NCBI GenBank assembly: GCA_016179685.1 | Contig: JACPCR010000055.1 | Location: 55,719 to 119,718 of the forward strand | Direction of reading: 5' to 3' | DNA from: Planctomycetota bacterium | GTDB taxonomy: Bacteria; Planctomycetota; PUPC01; JACPCR01 | Length of the DNA stretch: 64,000 nt | Part shown: positions 42,701 to 50,940 of the stretch, one piece after another | Layout: the number at the start of each line of letters is the position of its first letter | Numbering within the stretch: the stretch's first letter is position 1 | Notes under the pieces: generated by a model | What the model saw: the letters and a program-made list of their open reading frames with translations, nothing else | Told to the model about the DNA's origin: nothing | Database searches by the model: none | Made by a program: the position numbers and the translations under genes

Positions 42701-43172
42701 TATAGTCTCCGGTGAAGCCCAGGCAGTTGACGAAGAACTTGTAGGAGCTTTCGGTGCGGCCCGCGGTGACATTCTTGCCCAGCGGTTGAAAGTGAAGTTC
42801 GGGTCCGTCGTCACCGACGCCGGCGGTGTGCGGTGAGCGCCCTGACCAGATGCAGGGTTTATAGCCCGGCATGACCCATGCCCGGCAGGCCCAGTAGAGG
42901 TGTTCCGCATCCCAGGCCAGGTAAAAGGTCGTCGGGCGCGGGACGAGATGGTCTCCCTGACAGTCCACCACGCCGCTGACGGCCGTGGCCTCGCGCCATT
43001 CTTCCGGATCAATCGTCCCGTCCATCCGCGGAGGCACGGTCATTCGAGGGATGAGAAACGAGGGGATTTTATCTATTGGAATGGAGGACGTCTGAGCCAG
43101 GAGCTTCCCGGAAGCTGACAGAATCAGGACAAGGAGGGTGGCAGCGGTGTTTCTTATTGTTCGTACTTTCAT
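39777..43172 (-). CDS. Secreted DUF6067-like putative glycoside hydrolase with CBM9-like N terminus (paralogue 1 of 3)
   Basis: The 1131-residue product has a signal peptide (1-27, TLLVLILSASGKLLAQ). A CBM9-like domain follows (about 40-230; RMDGTIDPEEW is the usual opening and DGPELHFQPLG lies inside). After a linker comes the signature IERVIPPFEPI and DLWGRAYRLNALGLP, shared with the proteins at 46855 and 54012. The barrel-like region holds TIYWDIFF (D868) and ILDGEYHKL (D942), which align with acids in both paralogues. It probably cleaves an external polysaccharide; family activity is not established to my knowledge. AGGAGG precedes the ATG at 43172, and a 22-base perfect hairpin lies directly upstream of that site. 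Confidence 0.8.
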   Translation of the reverse strand: MKVRTIRNTAATLLVLILSASGKLLAQTSSIPIDKIPSFLIPRMTVPPRMDGTIDPEEWREATAVSGVVDCQGDHLVPRPTTFYLAWDAEHLYWACRAWVMPGYKPCIWSGRSPHTAGVGDDGPELHFQPLGKNVTAGRTESSYKFFVNCLGFTGDYMRCSVGQQFKNWLPSFKTAARLTEPGTAPRDGRWWECEVSASLEDFELGGPHRPGDRWRMMLGFNHMPGWCQARIPCNGGYFNPDGYSLGTLVENTPAVQVLMEDLPGPCDGQPAATFRIFNPRKDVARMDLLAEFGKDLQERASLLVEPGKTAELKIRHPGADTLDSGHLFYQVKEGDQELFRTFAYFKAGYPENWVKHSPPPKGSFPLTATFNPVRSNLFIQVDAYFLDRPEDAVEVPYAVRKEGIKGFITSGVIRHPHLSRFQELMNLPVLSEGSYEVEAFLVMKDGQKLGPQRTKFSKLNEAKAFAEWWDKDLGNIERVIPPFEPIRREGAEVDLWGRAYRLNALGLPDDIRSQNAPVLDGPARIVVGAGGAEKVISLAGRPAFTQTRPWRVDFEGKAKGAGLEFRSQGWIEQDGLLWLETTFMPAGNKPVRIDALRLEFPIRGDQAECLVCLGTGGNYAARTTTVIPPEKNGLLWTTLDTGRVGSMMAVGSFYPCVWIGSERRGLLWWADNDKGWVPHNDVPAHQVVRQGGQVVLRNNIIGQSFDLEQPRTLALSLMASPFRPLVKNWRMALGSWDGTFSGGESWGYKWRKDPKTGGIIEGWNWLTPPSKNPAEWGAIWSEYKKKADEKVRQEQPCNPCQARNWMFVHTSLPLVGYGWKSPDEKVSNYFGPEWGSSEAYPDTNIRYYLYLADRAFREGGLRTIYWDIFFPTLHSTIQNGMAYTLPDGGIQPGYAGWNTRRFLMRMYALMQDHGLTPGAQVSHATNDYLLVACGWMDAILDGEYHKLTDESAMDWVDGYPLDRMRSLSCPENWGVVISWMDHIHLKDEERRQRYARGLVEYVQLFDSWQGPSQGRPPLEVLGAQFVPFWRNPYIQCGDPDILTSLWLRQDYACRVMLSVFNSQPKETKGSVKLKLDLDALGLRPKLKWQEFIHLNGLDEKKQERFDFYEGTVELHDLSPHRGRQIGLARY

Positions 43173-43189
43173 GGAAACCCTCCTGTTCA

Positions 43190-43236
43190 ATAACCTCAGA
43201 TGATTCACCACAGAGTGGTGAATCATCTGAGGTTAT
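43190..43236 (-). promoter_or_regulatory. 22-base perfect hairpin abutting a Shine-Dalgarno
   Basis: Arms 43190-43211 and 43215-43236 pair perfectly around a 3-base loop (AGA). On the minus strand the hairpin ends about 5 bases before the AGGAGG of the 1131-residue protein. It would be a very stable leader structure. Confidence 0.7.
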
Positions 43237-43238
43237 AT

Positions 43239-43363
43239 GGGTTTTGCAGGCCAGAGCAGCCCTTGAAAGCTTCTCGGGCCATCTCGGAAGTGCATCATCT
43301 CTCAGGTGAAGCTTGCCGGCCTAGGGAAACATTCGCTAGGTCTTATTCTGGCCTGCAAAACCC
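43239..43363. repeat. 17-base inverted repeat with 91-base spacer
   Basis: GGGTTTTGCAGGCCAGA (43239-43255) and its exact complement at 43347-43363 flank a spacer that itself contains a CCTAG/CTAGG pair. It could be a leader stem enclosing other structures, or the ends of a small non-autonomous element. Confidence 0.6.
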
Positions 43364-43377
43364 GCGTATCTGAAATC

Positions 43378-43447
43378 ATTCACGGAATTGGCGTGAATAA
43401 TTCCGGATAACTGGAGTTGGCATTTCTTGATTTTTATCCAATTGGAT
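43378..43447. promoter_or_regulatory. Overlapping palindromes, candidate operator
   Basis: ATTCACG...CGTGAAT (43378-43398) and CGGAATT...AATTCCG (43383-43405) overlap and exclude each other as hairpins. A perfect 12-base palindrome ATCCAATTGGAT lies at 43436-43447. The position fits the promoter of the downstream minus-strand gene. Confidence 0.4.
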
Positions 43448-43554
43448 GATAACTCTTGCGAGAGATCAGGGCATGTGGGCGGTTCCTTTTTATGCCGCCC
43501 CTTCAAGGGCTGGGGTAACGGGTGGTGGCTTTGCAGCCCCTTGACCCAGGCCTT

Positions 43555-45528
43555 CTAAGAGGTTCCAGGCCCACTACAGGCGAAATTCGTGGCCGTTCCA
43601 TCGGCGCGGACGCCTCGACAAGTCATCCCTACCGAGGCGGGATTCAGCCTAAATAAGACTCCGGTATCTCCGATCCTCGCCCCCAGAGTCCGAATGGACT
43701 CGATGCGCTCTACGGTCGGCAGACGGGATTCGCCGTGGCTGCGTCCCACAGTGATGCAGGTCAGCAACCGCCGGCATGCGCCGTCTGGAGGAAACGAACA
43801 AGTCAGGTGCCACTGGTTCGTCCATTCCCCACTCTCAGGCGGAGTGCTGAATTGGTCCGTCTGGGAAAAGGTCACGGGGCCCGGCTCCAGGATGTGGATA
43901 CGGGCCAAGGCTGGCCCCTGGGTGATGCGGATCACCCGGTTGGCTTCGTCGATGTGGAAGGGACAGAGGCCGTGAAAGAGGAGCTGGAGAGTGGCTGGCT
44001 TCTCTGTCTCGACGTCATCCAGGATAACGAAGGTATCCGGCCTGACAAACAGGATGTGCCTGACCACACGAACGATGCCCTCGTTGAATGCGGACTGGTC
44101 TTCCGAGATCTGCCTGGAGGGTTGCTGATAGGCCGCGGTGGCATCCCCTGCGACATAGTCGAAATCAGGAGTGTGAACAAAGGCGGCAATACGGCCCGCC
44201 GCAGCGCGATTCCAGGCGCCCTGACCCTTTCCGTTGATGAGCAGCGAATTGTGCGCCCTCGTCTGCCGCGTCCAGGTCACATCATGCGGGCTGCCGTACA
44301 TCGGATAATAACCGCTATCGATCAAGAGGGGCTGTCCATACGCTTCAAGCACGAAAGAATTCTGGTCGGCGTGGCTATGGTTGAACGAGCCGAAATGGCT
44401 GCTCTTGAACTGGAGCATGACGTTGCGGTCTTTGTCCGCCAAGTGGCAGTGGAGGGCCACCCAATCGATGTCTTTCATGTGGATCGCCTGCGGCAAGTCT
44501 TCGGGGGCTTTCGCGGGTGGAGGCGGGCCCCAGTAAAAGAAGTGGCTCAACAAGTAGTCGTGGGGGCCCCGCAGGGGAGATTCGATTTGCTCGGCGAACC
44601 ACTGGTAGTGGGGATTCTGGTGCACCGCGGCATAGACCATCATGACTTGTTTCTGAAGCCCCTTGGGACGATTGTAGGAACCGTCACCGAAGGTCGGACA
44701 GTTCCCGTATGGCGGCTGGAAGTAGAGGAGGTGATTTCCATTGTGCCGGCTCCACGGGCTGTTGAAGAAATTGATCTCGGTGGCCACGTAGATCATGTGC
44801 ATCATCCGCTGCACGGACCAGAGTTCGCCATAGCCGAACCCCTGGGCCCAGCCGCCGTCATCCCCGCCCAGCCCGGGCCAGCAATACTCCAGGTAACGAA
44901 GAACGTCGCCAAGCCAGGTCTCTGCCTCAGGCTCCTCATGAAAAAGGGCCAGCGCCACAAACGTCATCGTTGGCAGGCCATAGTGCACCGCATGGCTGTC
45001 CAAGGGATACTTGAACGCCTGCTCGACGGAGAGCGGATGAAATTCACGGGCCCGGCTCAGGAGCACAGCGATCACTTCTTCACGTTCCCGGGCTCCCAGG
45101 GAATCCCACAGGAAGTCCAGACCGACCGCCATCGGGGCCAGGATATGGTGAAAGACGTGGTCCTTTCTGTAGCTGGTGGCGGCCAGGTCCAGGGTTGCCA
45201 GGTTCATGAGTGCCTTCAGAGCCAGGTCTCTGAATGTCTCTTCACGGGTGAGCCGATAAAGTAGAGCGCCATGGGTGATGCTGATACTGATCTTGTTTAA
45301 TTGGTTCTTCATCTCGCCAAAGGCCCGGGCCCCTTCTGCTCCCCCGGTTCCCCAGCCGTGAGGGAAGCTGAACTCGGGCGGGGGTTGTGCCAAAGCCGCA
45401 TCCCCTGCCTCGCGAATCTTCTGGAAACTCTCCTGGAAAGGAGGAGTGCCCAACCGATCCCGAAGCCGGTCGATATCCTCGGGCCTGAACAGAATGCGGG
45501 GATGATTTCGGGGAACTGACTGGCGCAA
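43555..45528 (-). CDS. Heparinase II/III-like polysaccharide lyase (DUF4962-type)
   Basis: The 657-residue protein opens with HPRILFRPEDIDRLRDRLG, the usual start of DUF4962/heparinase-II-type alpha/alpha-toroid proteins. Its central toroid includes YRKDHVFHHILAPMAVGLDF, and the C-terminal beta-sandwich carries NHSHADQNSFVLEAYGQPL and IDSGYYPMYG, the heparinase II/III metal and catalytic region. It would eliminate uronic-acid linkages in polymers such as alginate, ulvan or glycosaminoglycans. No signal peptide is seen with this start. The gene begins 9 bases after the PhyH/winged-helix gene, so the two share a transcript. Confidence 0.87.
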   Translation of the reverse strand: MRQSVPRNHPRILFRPEDIDRLRDRLGTPPFQESFQKIREAGDAALAQPPPEFSFPHGWGTGGAEGARAFGEMKNQLNKISISITHGALLYRLTREETFRDLALKALMNLATLDLAATSYRKDHVFHHILAPMAVGLDFLWDSLGAREREEVIAVLLSRAREFHPLSVEQAFKYPLDSHAVHYGLPTMTFVALALFHEEPEAETWLGDVLRYLEYCWPGLGGDDGGWAQGFGYGELWSVQRMMHMIYVATEINFFNSPWSRHNGNHLLYFQPPYGNCPTFGDGSYNRPKGLQKQVMMVYAAVHQNPHYQWFAEQIESPLRGPHDYLLSHFFYWGPPPPAKAPEDLPQAIHMKDIDWVALHCHLADKDRNVMLQFKSSHFGSFNHSHADQNSFVLEAYGQPLLIDSGYYPMYGSPHDVTWTRQTRAHNSLLINGKGQGAWNRAAAGRIAAFVHTPDFDYVAGDATAAYQQPSRQISEDQSAFNEGIVRVVRHILFVRPDTFVILDDVETEKPATLQLLFHGLCPFHIDEANRVIRITQGPALARIHILEPGPVTFSQTDQFSTPPESGEWTNQWHLTCSFPPDGACRRLLTCITVGRSHGESRLPTVERIESIRTLGARIGDTGVLFRLNPASVGMTCRGVRADGTATNFACSGPGTS

Positions 45529-45537
45529 TGGAAACCC

Positions 45538-46554
45538 TCAACGCGGGAGAACTTTTCGAAACCACCTGGCCCCCAGGCCCGCACCCTCCCTCCTGATTTC
45601 CCCGGTCCGGCTGAGTTCGATCATGGCGTCCCGAATCTTGCCATCCGACAGAGGAGCGGGGAGCCGGGAACGTATTTCGGAAAGCGTCAACCCCTGCTCG
45701 GTCGAAAGGATTTCTACGATTTTCTTCGGGAGCTCCGGTGGAGGCCGAAGATGCTGGGCTGGAGAGTGGGTGAAGATCGTAGTCAAGACAAGATGCTCGA
45801 AGAAATCTTCGGACCCGTTTTCGACGGCCAGCCCTTCGACGGTCCGGATCTTCCGGTAAGCGTGCTGCAGGCTGAGCATGGCCCGATGCTGGTTACTTCG
45901 GTTGGGCATGCCGGCGTGCCAGGTCCGCATATCACGAATGAAGAGGCTGCCACGCCTGATACAAACCTGGTGTGGACTGCATTTCTTTCGCCATTCGGCC
46001 TGCATGGGCTCGTAAAGGGAGGCGTCGCCATAGCGGCCCGATGAATCCAGCACGCGGGTTTCCCGATGCGTGCCCGGCCAGACCTCCGTGGCCCCATTCT
46101 CCTCCGTGAAATCGACGAGGGGGATGTTGATGACCAGCCGAAAGGCAGGGGTGGGAGCCGTCATAGAAAGGAATAAGGGCCCGTGATCGGGATGAACTGG
46201 TTGCTTCTCCAATTCTCCGGCCAGGCGCCAGTTCACTCCCCAACTGTCGTTGTAGACGCCGTCGCCCAGTACGGCATGCGTGACCGCGATGACCATGTCA
46301 TTGAGCGGGATGTCCCGGAAAAGCCATGGGTGAGCCAGAGGGATCCCGCTGGGCCGAAACCGGCCCGTTTCCTTCCGGGCACGTTCCCCATCGTCAATCA
46401 TTTTCTGGTAGAGGGTATCGAGGCTCTCCAGGCTGACGGCATCCTCGAGTACGACATAGCCGTCCTCTTCGATGGCCTTGACCGCCTTCTCGACGTGGGC
46501 AGGAATCATGATCCCCGAGGTCCTTTCCTCAGGGCTAATAGAGATTGTAGCCAT
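45538..46554 (-). CDS. PhyH dioxygenase fused to a C-terminal winged-helix-like domain (5 of 5)
   Basis: The 338-residue protein has the intact triad H121 and D123 (VHPDHGPLF) and H213 (TWHAGMPNRS), with R224 for 2-oxoglutarate. ENGATEVWPGTH is standard PhyH text. After residue ~274 there is a ~65-residue tail, PKKIVEILSTEQGLTLSEI, then RDAMIELSRTGEIRREGAG and ARWFRKV. Its helix-turn-helix spacing and final wing-like turn resemble a winged helix of the kind that binds DNA or mediates contacts. GGAGG lies 8 bases before the ATG at 46554; the longer frame is not used. It leads the operon with the heparinase-like lyase. Confidence 0.85.
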   Translation of the reverse strand: MATISISPEERTSGIMIPAHVEKAVKAIEEDGYVVLEDAVSLESLDTLYQKMIDDGERARKETGRFRPSGIPLAHPWLFRDIPLNDMVIAVTHAVLGDGVYNDSWGVNWRLAGELEKQPVHPDHGPLFLSMTAPTPAFRLVINIPLVDFTEENGATEVWPGTHRETRVLDSSGRYGDASLYEPMQAEWRKKCSPHQVCIRRGSLFIRDMRTWHAGMPNRSNQHRAMLSLQHAYRKIRTVEGLAVENGSEDFFEHLVLTTIFTHSPAQHLRPPPELPKKIVEILSTEQGLTLSEIRSRLPAPLSDGKIRDAMIELSRTGEIRREGAGLGARWFRKVLPR

Positions 46555-46854
46555 GATCAGGTCCTCCAGAAGAATCTGGGGAAGGAAGCCTATCAGCGCA
46601 AGGTGCCTCCAACTCCAGCAGCGCTTGGAGCAACCGATTATGGAATGGAAAACGCCACAATTCCGGGTTGCTTCCAGGCAGTGGTGTGGAGAGAAATCCA
46701 ATCTTCACGTCGGCCAATCGCCGCGCTCGCACTGCGTCATCCGCTTCACCCGTCATCCCATGCAGGCTGGGCATGGTGCGTATATAAGAGGCAAGAACGG
46801 GAAATGACCGCAGCCCTGCGGCATGGAGTGGTCCAGGGAGCGCGGAAGCGGCAT
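46555..46854. other. Promoter-bearing gap upstream of the PhyH/heparinase operon
   Basis: About 300 bases between the DUF6067-like gene at 46855 and the PhyH start. It holds a CCATGC/GCATGG hairpin (46758-46776) and a TATATA at about 46780-46786 that could be a -10 on the minus strand, without a convincing -35. No gene is seen. Confidence 0.4.
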
Positions 46855-49800
46855 TCATTCCTCCACCTCCACAGGGATATCCTGCACCTCTGAAAGATTG
46901 AGCTCCCTCTCGTAAAGCACTCGCTGCTTGGGCCCGTAAATTTTAACCACAAGCAGCCGGTCTCCCTCTCCGCCCACCCCGGGAAGAGTGGACAGCGGCT
47001 CGAGGAGGACCCGCACACTGCTCTCGCCCCACAGGTCCGCACGGGCCGAGGTGTCAGGCCGCTCCTTCCTGCCGCGATGGAAATAGAGGACCTCGACGGC
47101 CTGAACGTTTTCGCGAGAGATGCATTCGCTCAGGTTGACGGCGACCGTGCCGCCGCCGAGATCATCCACCTCGTAGCGGATCGAGGGCTCACCCTCGGAT
47201 CGTCTTTCGAACGGCTGATCCAGGGGACGAGCCGCCAGCCGGGCCGCATCGCTTTCGTCCACGATCGCGTCGGGAAGAAGCCTCAGGACGTCCAGGGCCA
47301 AGGTTGCAGCCATTTCTTTGAAACCGATGGCGAGATGGTACCCAGCAGGCTGGGACAGGGGCGAAGCCAGGTCCCGCTCGTCGGCCAGCCTCCCGTCCAG
47401 GAACAAGCGGATTTTGGACGGTGTCCAAGAGATCGCGGCATGATGCCAATCGTCCGGCAGGACGGCGGGGCGATCGGAATATTCGGCATTGGGTGATACT
47501 GGAGAATTGACGAGGGCAAGGCTGACCCGGGCATCTTGCTCCTTCCCAGGCGACATCACGAGGGCCCAGTGGGCACCGAGCTCGAGGAACGGTTCGCCGG
47601 CAGGAAAGACACCCTTGAACCGGAATTCGAGAGTGCCTCCATCCTGAAGGGGCATCCAGCAGCGCCACTCGGCGCCGGCAAGTCGAACAGCCTTCCCGGA
47701 GAATCCCTGCTCGAACATCGGGGAGACGCCTTCAAGACGGACCGGATGATGGGGCCGGGCAGGCGGAACGGCTTGCACGGTCTCTTCGAAATGACAGGCG
47801 AACAAGGCATCCTCCTCCGCCGGCCCGACGGGCCGCTCAACGGGCTCGGCGATCAAAAAACGGTAATCGTGGCGCGCGAGACGCCGAACGGGATAGCCCT
47901 CGCTAACATACGGGAGCGGTTGCTCCGTCTCCAAATCCCACAGGCCCATTGCTTCGTTCCCGGCCAACGGAATCTGCAACGACGCCGGGTTCAAATGGAG
48001 CTGTCCGGCTGCCGGGTCGTCGCCCGCATTCAGGATGACGAGCACGGCCCTTTTCATCTTTATGTTGCGATAGATAGAGATGAGAACCTGTTCTTGTGGG
48101 GGGATGAGCTGGGCGGTCTCCGCCGTCCTCCAGTAGCCGATGAATTCACATTCTTTTTCGTTGTAGAAATCGATCTCGCCAGGAAGGTGCGGAGGGCCCG
48201 AGGATTGGTATATGCCCACATCGTGCGAGAGAAGCAGGCCTTCGATGCTCCTCTGAAGAAGTCGCTTTCTTGCCGGGCTGACCCGTGTCAGTTCTCTCGC
48301 TTTCGGAGAATGCAATTCGGGAATATGGGGCCACAATTTCTGGTAAGGCCCTTGCCTCGACCTTGTCATGGCTCGGAAGTGGTCGGGGGGCACCTGGTCG
48401 ATCTGATCGCGCCCGCTGGCCGCGTAGAAATTCCCCTCGATGTGCCAGACCTCCTGTACCCAGGAAAAGTCTGAGGGGTGCATGTGGATGATCCACCAGG
48501 GCTCGCGGCCGGATTCCCAGCCCATGACCGCCAGCCGCTTGCAAAGTTCCCTGCGGGAGAAGGTATCCCACTTCCAGGTCTTCCGCCCGCTCTGCGGCTC
48601 GATCTCCCATATTTTGGCCATGGCTGCGTTGTCCCAGTAGGTGCCGTTGATGCCCACCTTTTCTACCAGTTTCTGGTGATACCAGATGAAGCAGTCCGCG
48701 AAGCTGCGGTTGAAGTTCACCCACACGGGAGTGAGTTTCCTCGGGGTATCCCAGAGAATGCCCGCATAGCTGGCCTTTCCTTCAAATGAATGGTCGGGCC
48801 TAGGCACCCAGGAAGTTATATCCAGCCATTCGCCGCCGAAGGTATCAAAGGCGTCGAGACCGAGGCCGGTCATCCGGCCCGATCCGTAAAGGACCACGGG
48901 CTTGCCGGCCTGGTACGGCGGACAGATCATCGAATAAACGCTGGAATTGCCGGTCCTCTGCCCGTTCTGGAACAACTGTTTCAGGTCCGCATATTCCTCC
49001 TCGCTATTCAGCTCGAAGCCATCCACGCTGGCGCCGTACAAACGAAACCCGGAGGTGTCATGCCCGTACGGATCGCTCGGTTGCTCCCCTCTCTCGCTCC
49101 AGGCGATCCTTCGCCAGCCCGGCGGCAAGGGTTTCACGGGCTCAGGGAGGAAAGCAAATTCAAGGGTTTCGCCCGGCTCGAGTACCTTGGGAACAGCGAT
49201 GAAACGCAGGTGCAGGGAAACTTCTCCTGCTTTCCTGTCCATCACGATGGCTGGGTTTTCTTTGGAGAAGGACCAACCGCTGGCGCGATCGGGACAACCT
49301 TCCTCCACGTAGACAGGGTCCTCGGTGTACCACCAGAGGCCCATGTCACCGTTGCCAGCGAATACGGCGGGTGCCATGCCCCCGGGCAAGTGGCGGCTGT
49401 CCCAAACCGTTCCTGTTCCCTGCGGTATGGCGCCGAAGTAGCTTTCGCCCTCGGCGTACCATCCGTAACGCAATTCATTGCGCTGGACGCAGGCGGTATC
49501 CGCGCCGGGCCACAAGGGAATCTCGAGCTCCAATCTGTCCAGGGTGACTGCTTCCTCATGCTGGAAATGCAGATGGAGCTGATACCAGCCGTCATATTCC
49601 AGGAAGCTCTTGACTTGGACGGGGATGGGACCGAGGCGGGTCATGCCCTCGAATTCGACCCGGTGGGCCTTTGACTCACCGGACATCGCCACTCCGCCGT
49701 TCTCCTGAGGGGCAAGGTGAATCGTGGCTCCTCCAAGCCCGGCGGCAAGGGTCATGGGCCTGGTGAGCATGGGCATCCCCTGGTTGATGATCTGGGAGGG

Positions 49801-50940
49801 GAGTCCTGTATTCGAGAGAAACCATCTTCGGCCCCACACGACGAGTTCCTCGTTGTTGACACAAATGGGCTCGAATGGGGGTATGACCCTCTCACTCTTC
49901 CCAATGCGGTTGCCTTCCCAAGGGTAGCGGGTTCTGGCCAAAACCACCGAGGTGCGCGCCAGGACATTTCCGTTCTCTTTGCTCTTCAGCCAGAGGCGGA
50001 CCTTGTAGCGCCCTTCGGGCAGTTGCGGCACGGGAAAGGATATCTGACCTTTGAGTCCCTGGACGGGAACTTCTTCCTGCCGGATAGGCTTGCTTTCCTG
50101 ATCGACCACCTCGGCGGTGAAGATCATCGATTCTCGCATCCCGAAATGGGTGAGATCGAAGAAAGCTCTGACCCATCCGGAAGATGCGTAGTCCTTTATG
50201 GAGAGGGACGGGGTGAGGAGTACTGGGCCGGACCAGCAAACATTTCCGACGCCCCGGGACTCATTTGCAGCATCTTCAATATGGATGCCCGTCCCGGAAT
50301 CCATAATCGTGTTGTCCTCATAGAGATTGCCGCTGACGCCCTGGCCTCCCGATTCAAGAATCCCTCCCCGGGTGTTGGCCAGAATGCAGTGGCGGATCGT
50401 GTTGTGAGCCGCATGATTCGTCAGCGCGATGGCGGCGCTTTCACAATCCCGGATGAGGCAGTCGCGGATGAGCACTCCGGAGGCGGTGATCCATATTCCC
50501 GACGACCCCCAGGAATCCGTGTGAAACGTGTCCCCTTTCGCGCCTCGGATTTCAAAACCCGTGAAACTGCAACCATGGACAGGTACGCTGAGGCCCACGC
50601 GGCCGCCCTCGGCATCAATGACCACCGGGTTGGCACCCTCCACCTGAGGGAGAACATCTTCTCCTCTTTCGTCCTTTGCACGCCAGGTGGTCGCGGTAAA
50701 ATCGGCCTCTCCACCGCTCAACGAAAGAGAAGAATAACGGCCGGGAAACACCCAGATTTCATCTCCCGGAGCAATCCCTTTCCAATGCAATGCTGCCTGG
50801 AAACTCAGCGCCTGGCAGTCCCGGCCTAGTTCGCCGTCCGCCCGGATCTTCCAGATTCGCTGGGCGTGCAGTCCCGGCCAGTCGGTGAGAAGGATACCGA
50901 GCAGGGATAACACTGGGGGCCGCAAAACCATTCGAGTCAA
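46855..50940 (-). CDS. Secreted DUF6067-like putative glycoside hydrolase with parallel beta-helix N terminus and LamG-like C terminus (paralogue 2 of 3)
   Basis: The 1361-residue product has a signal peptide (ending LHAQ) and a right-handed beta-helix domain (~25-260; SGIWITASGVLIRDCLIRDC and GNLYEDNTIMDSGTGIHIED are typical rungs). Next comes the shared core starting at SERVIPPFEPI and VVWGRRWFLSNTGLP. Core acids are D770 (TYWDN) and E835 (HIEGNF), 65 residues apart. Residues ~1070-1240 resemble a LamG-like domain (FLDGRLADERDLASPL). The start is a TTG overlapping the previous stop (TTGA), with GGAGGA 6 bases upstream; an ATG 3 codons later is the alternative. It is coupled to the propeller gene at 50937. 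Confidence 0.8.
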   Translation of the reverse strand: MTRMVLRPPVLSLLGILLTDWPGLHAQRIWKIRADGELGRDCQALSFQAALHWKGIAPGDEIWVFPGRYSSLSLSGGEADFTATTWRAKDERGEDVLPQVEGANPVVIDAEGGRVGLSVPVHGCSFTGFEIRGAKGDTFHTDSWGSSGIWITASGVLIRDCLIRDCESAAIALTNHAAHNTIRHCILANTRGGILESGGQGVSGNLYEDNTIMDSGTGIHIEDAANESRGVGNVCWSGPVLLTPSLSIKDYASSGWVRAFFDLTHFGMRESMIFTAEVVDQESKPIRQEEVPVQGLKGQISFPVPQLPEGRYKVRLWLKSKENGNVLARTSVVLARTRYPWEGNRIGKSERVIPPFEPICVNNEELVVWGRRWFLSNTGLPSQIINQGMPMLTRPMTLAAGLGGATIHLAPQENGGVAMSGESKAHRVEFEGMTRLGPIPVQVKSFLEYDGWYQLHLHFQHEEAVTLDRLELEIPLWPGADTACVQRNELRYGWYAEGESYFGAIPQGTGTVWDSRHLPGGMAPAVFAGNGDMGLWWYTEDPVYVEEGCPDRASGWSFSKENPAIVMDRKAGEVSLHLRFIAVPKVLEPGETLEFAFLPEPVKPLPPGWRRIAWSERGEQPSDPYGHDTSGFRLYGASVDGFELNSEEEYADLKQLFQNGQRTGNSSVYSMICPPYQAGKPVVLYGSGRMTGLGLDAFDTFGGEWLDITSWVPRPDHSFEGKASYAGILWDTPRKLTPVWVNFNRSFADCFIWYHQKLVEKVGINGTYWDNAAMAKIWEIEPQSGRKTWKWDTFSRRELCKRLAVMGWESGREPWWIIHMHPSDFSWVQEVWHIEGNFYAASGRDQIDQVPPDHFRAMTRSRQGPYQKLWPHIPELHSPKARELTRVSPARKRLLQRSIEGLLLSHDVGIYQSSGPPHLPGEIDFYNEKECEFIGYWRTAETAQLIPPQEQVLISIYRNIKMKRAVLVILNAGDDPAAGQLHLNPASLQIPLAGNEAMGLWDLETEQPLPYVSEGYPVRRLARHDYRFLIAEPVERPVGPAEEDALFACHFEETVQAVPPARPHHPVRLEGVSPMFEQGFSGKAVRLAGAEWRCWMPLQDGGTLEFRFKGVFPAGEPFLELGAHWALVMSPGKEQDARVSLALVNSPVSPNAEYSDRPAVLPDDWHHAAISWTPSKIRLFLDGRLADERDLASPLSQPAGYHLAIGFKEMAATLALDVLRLLPDAIVDESDAARLAARPLDQPFERRSEGEPSIRYEVDDLGGGTVAVNLSECISRENVQAVEVLYFHRGRKERPDTSARADLWGESSVRVLLEPLSTLPGVGGEGDRLLVVKIYGPKQRVLYERELNLSEVQDIPVEVEE

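Larger units (their letters stand above)
43173..43554. other. Intergenic region packed with palindromes
   Basis: This 382-base gap carries, from right to left on the minus strand, a GGGCGG/CCGCCC hairpin (43477-43500) that could end the heparinase operon, a 12-base palindrome, two overlapping palindromes, a long inverted repeat and a 22-base hairpin. Together they form the upstream region of the DUF6067-like gene. Confidence 0.6.

Noticed and set aside
43735..45264. A 509-codon plus-strand frame
   Set aside because: Antisense to the heparinase-like gene, which has clear family motifs.
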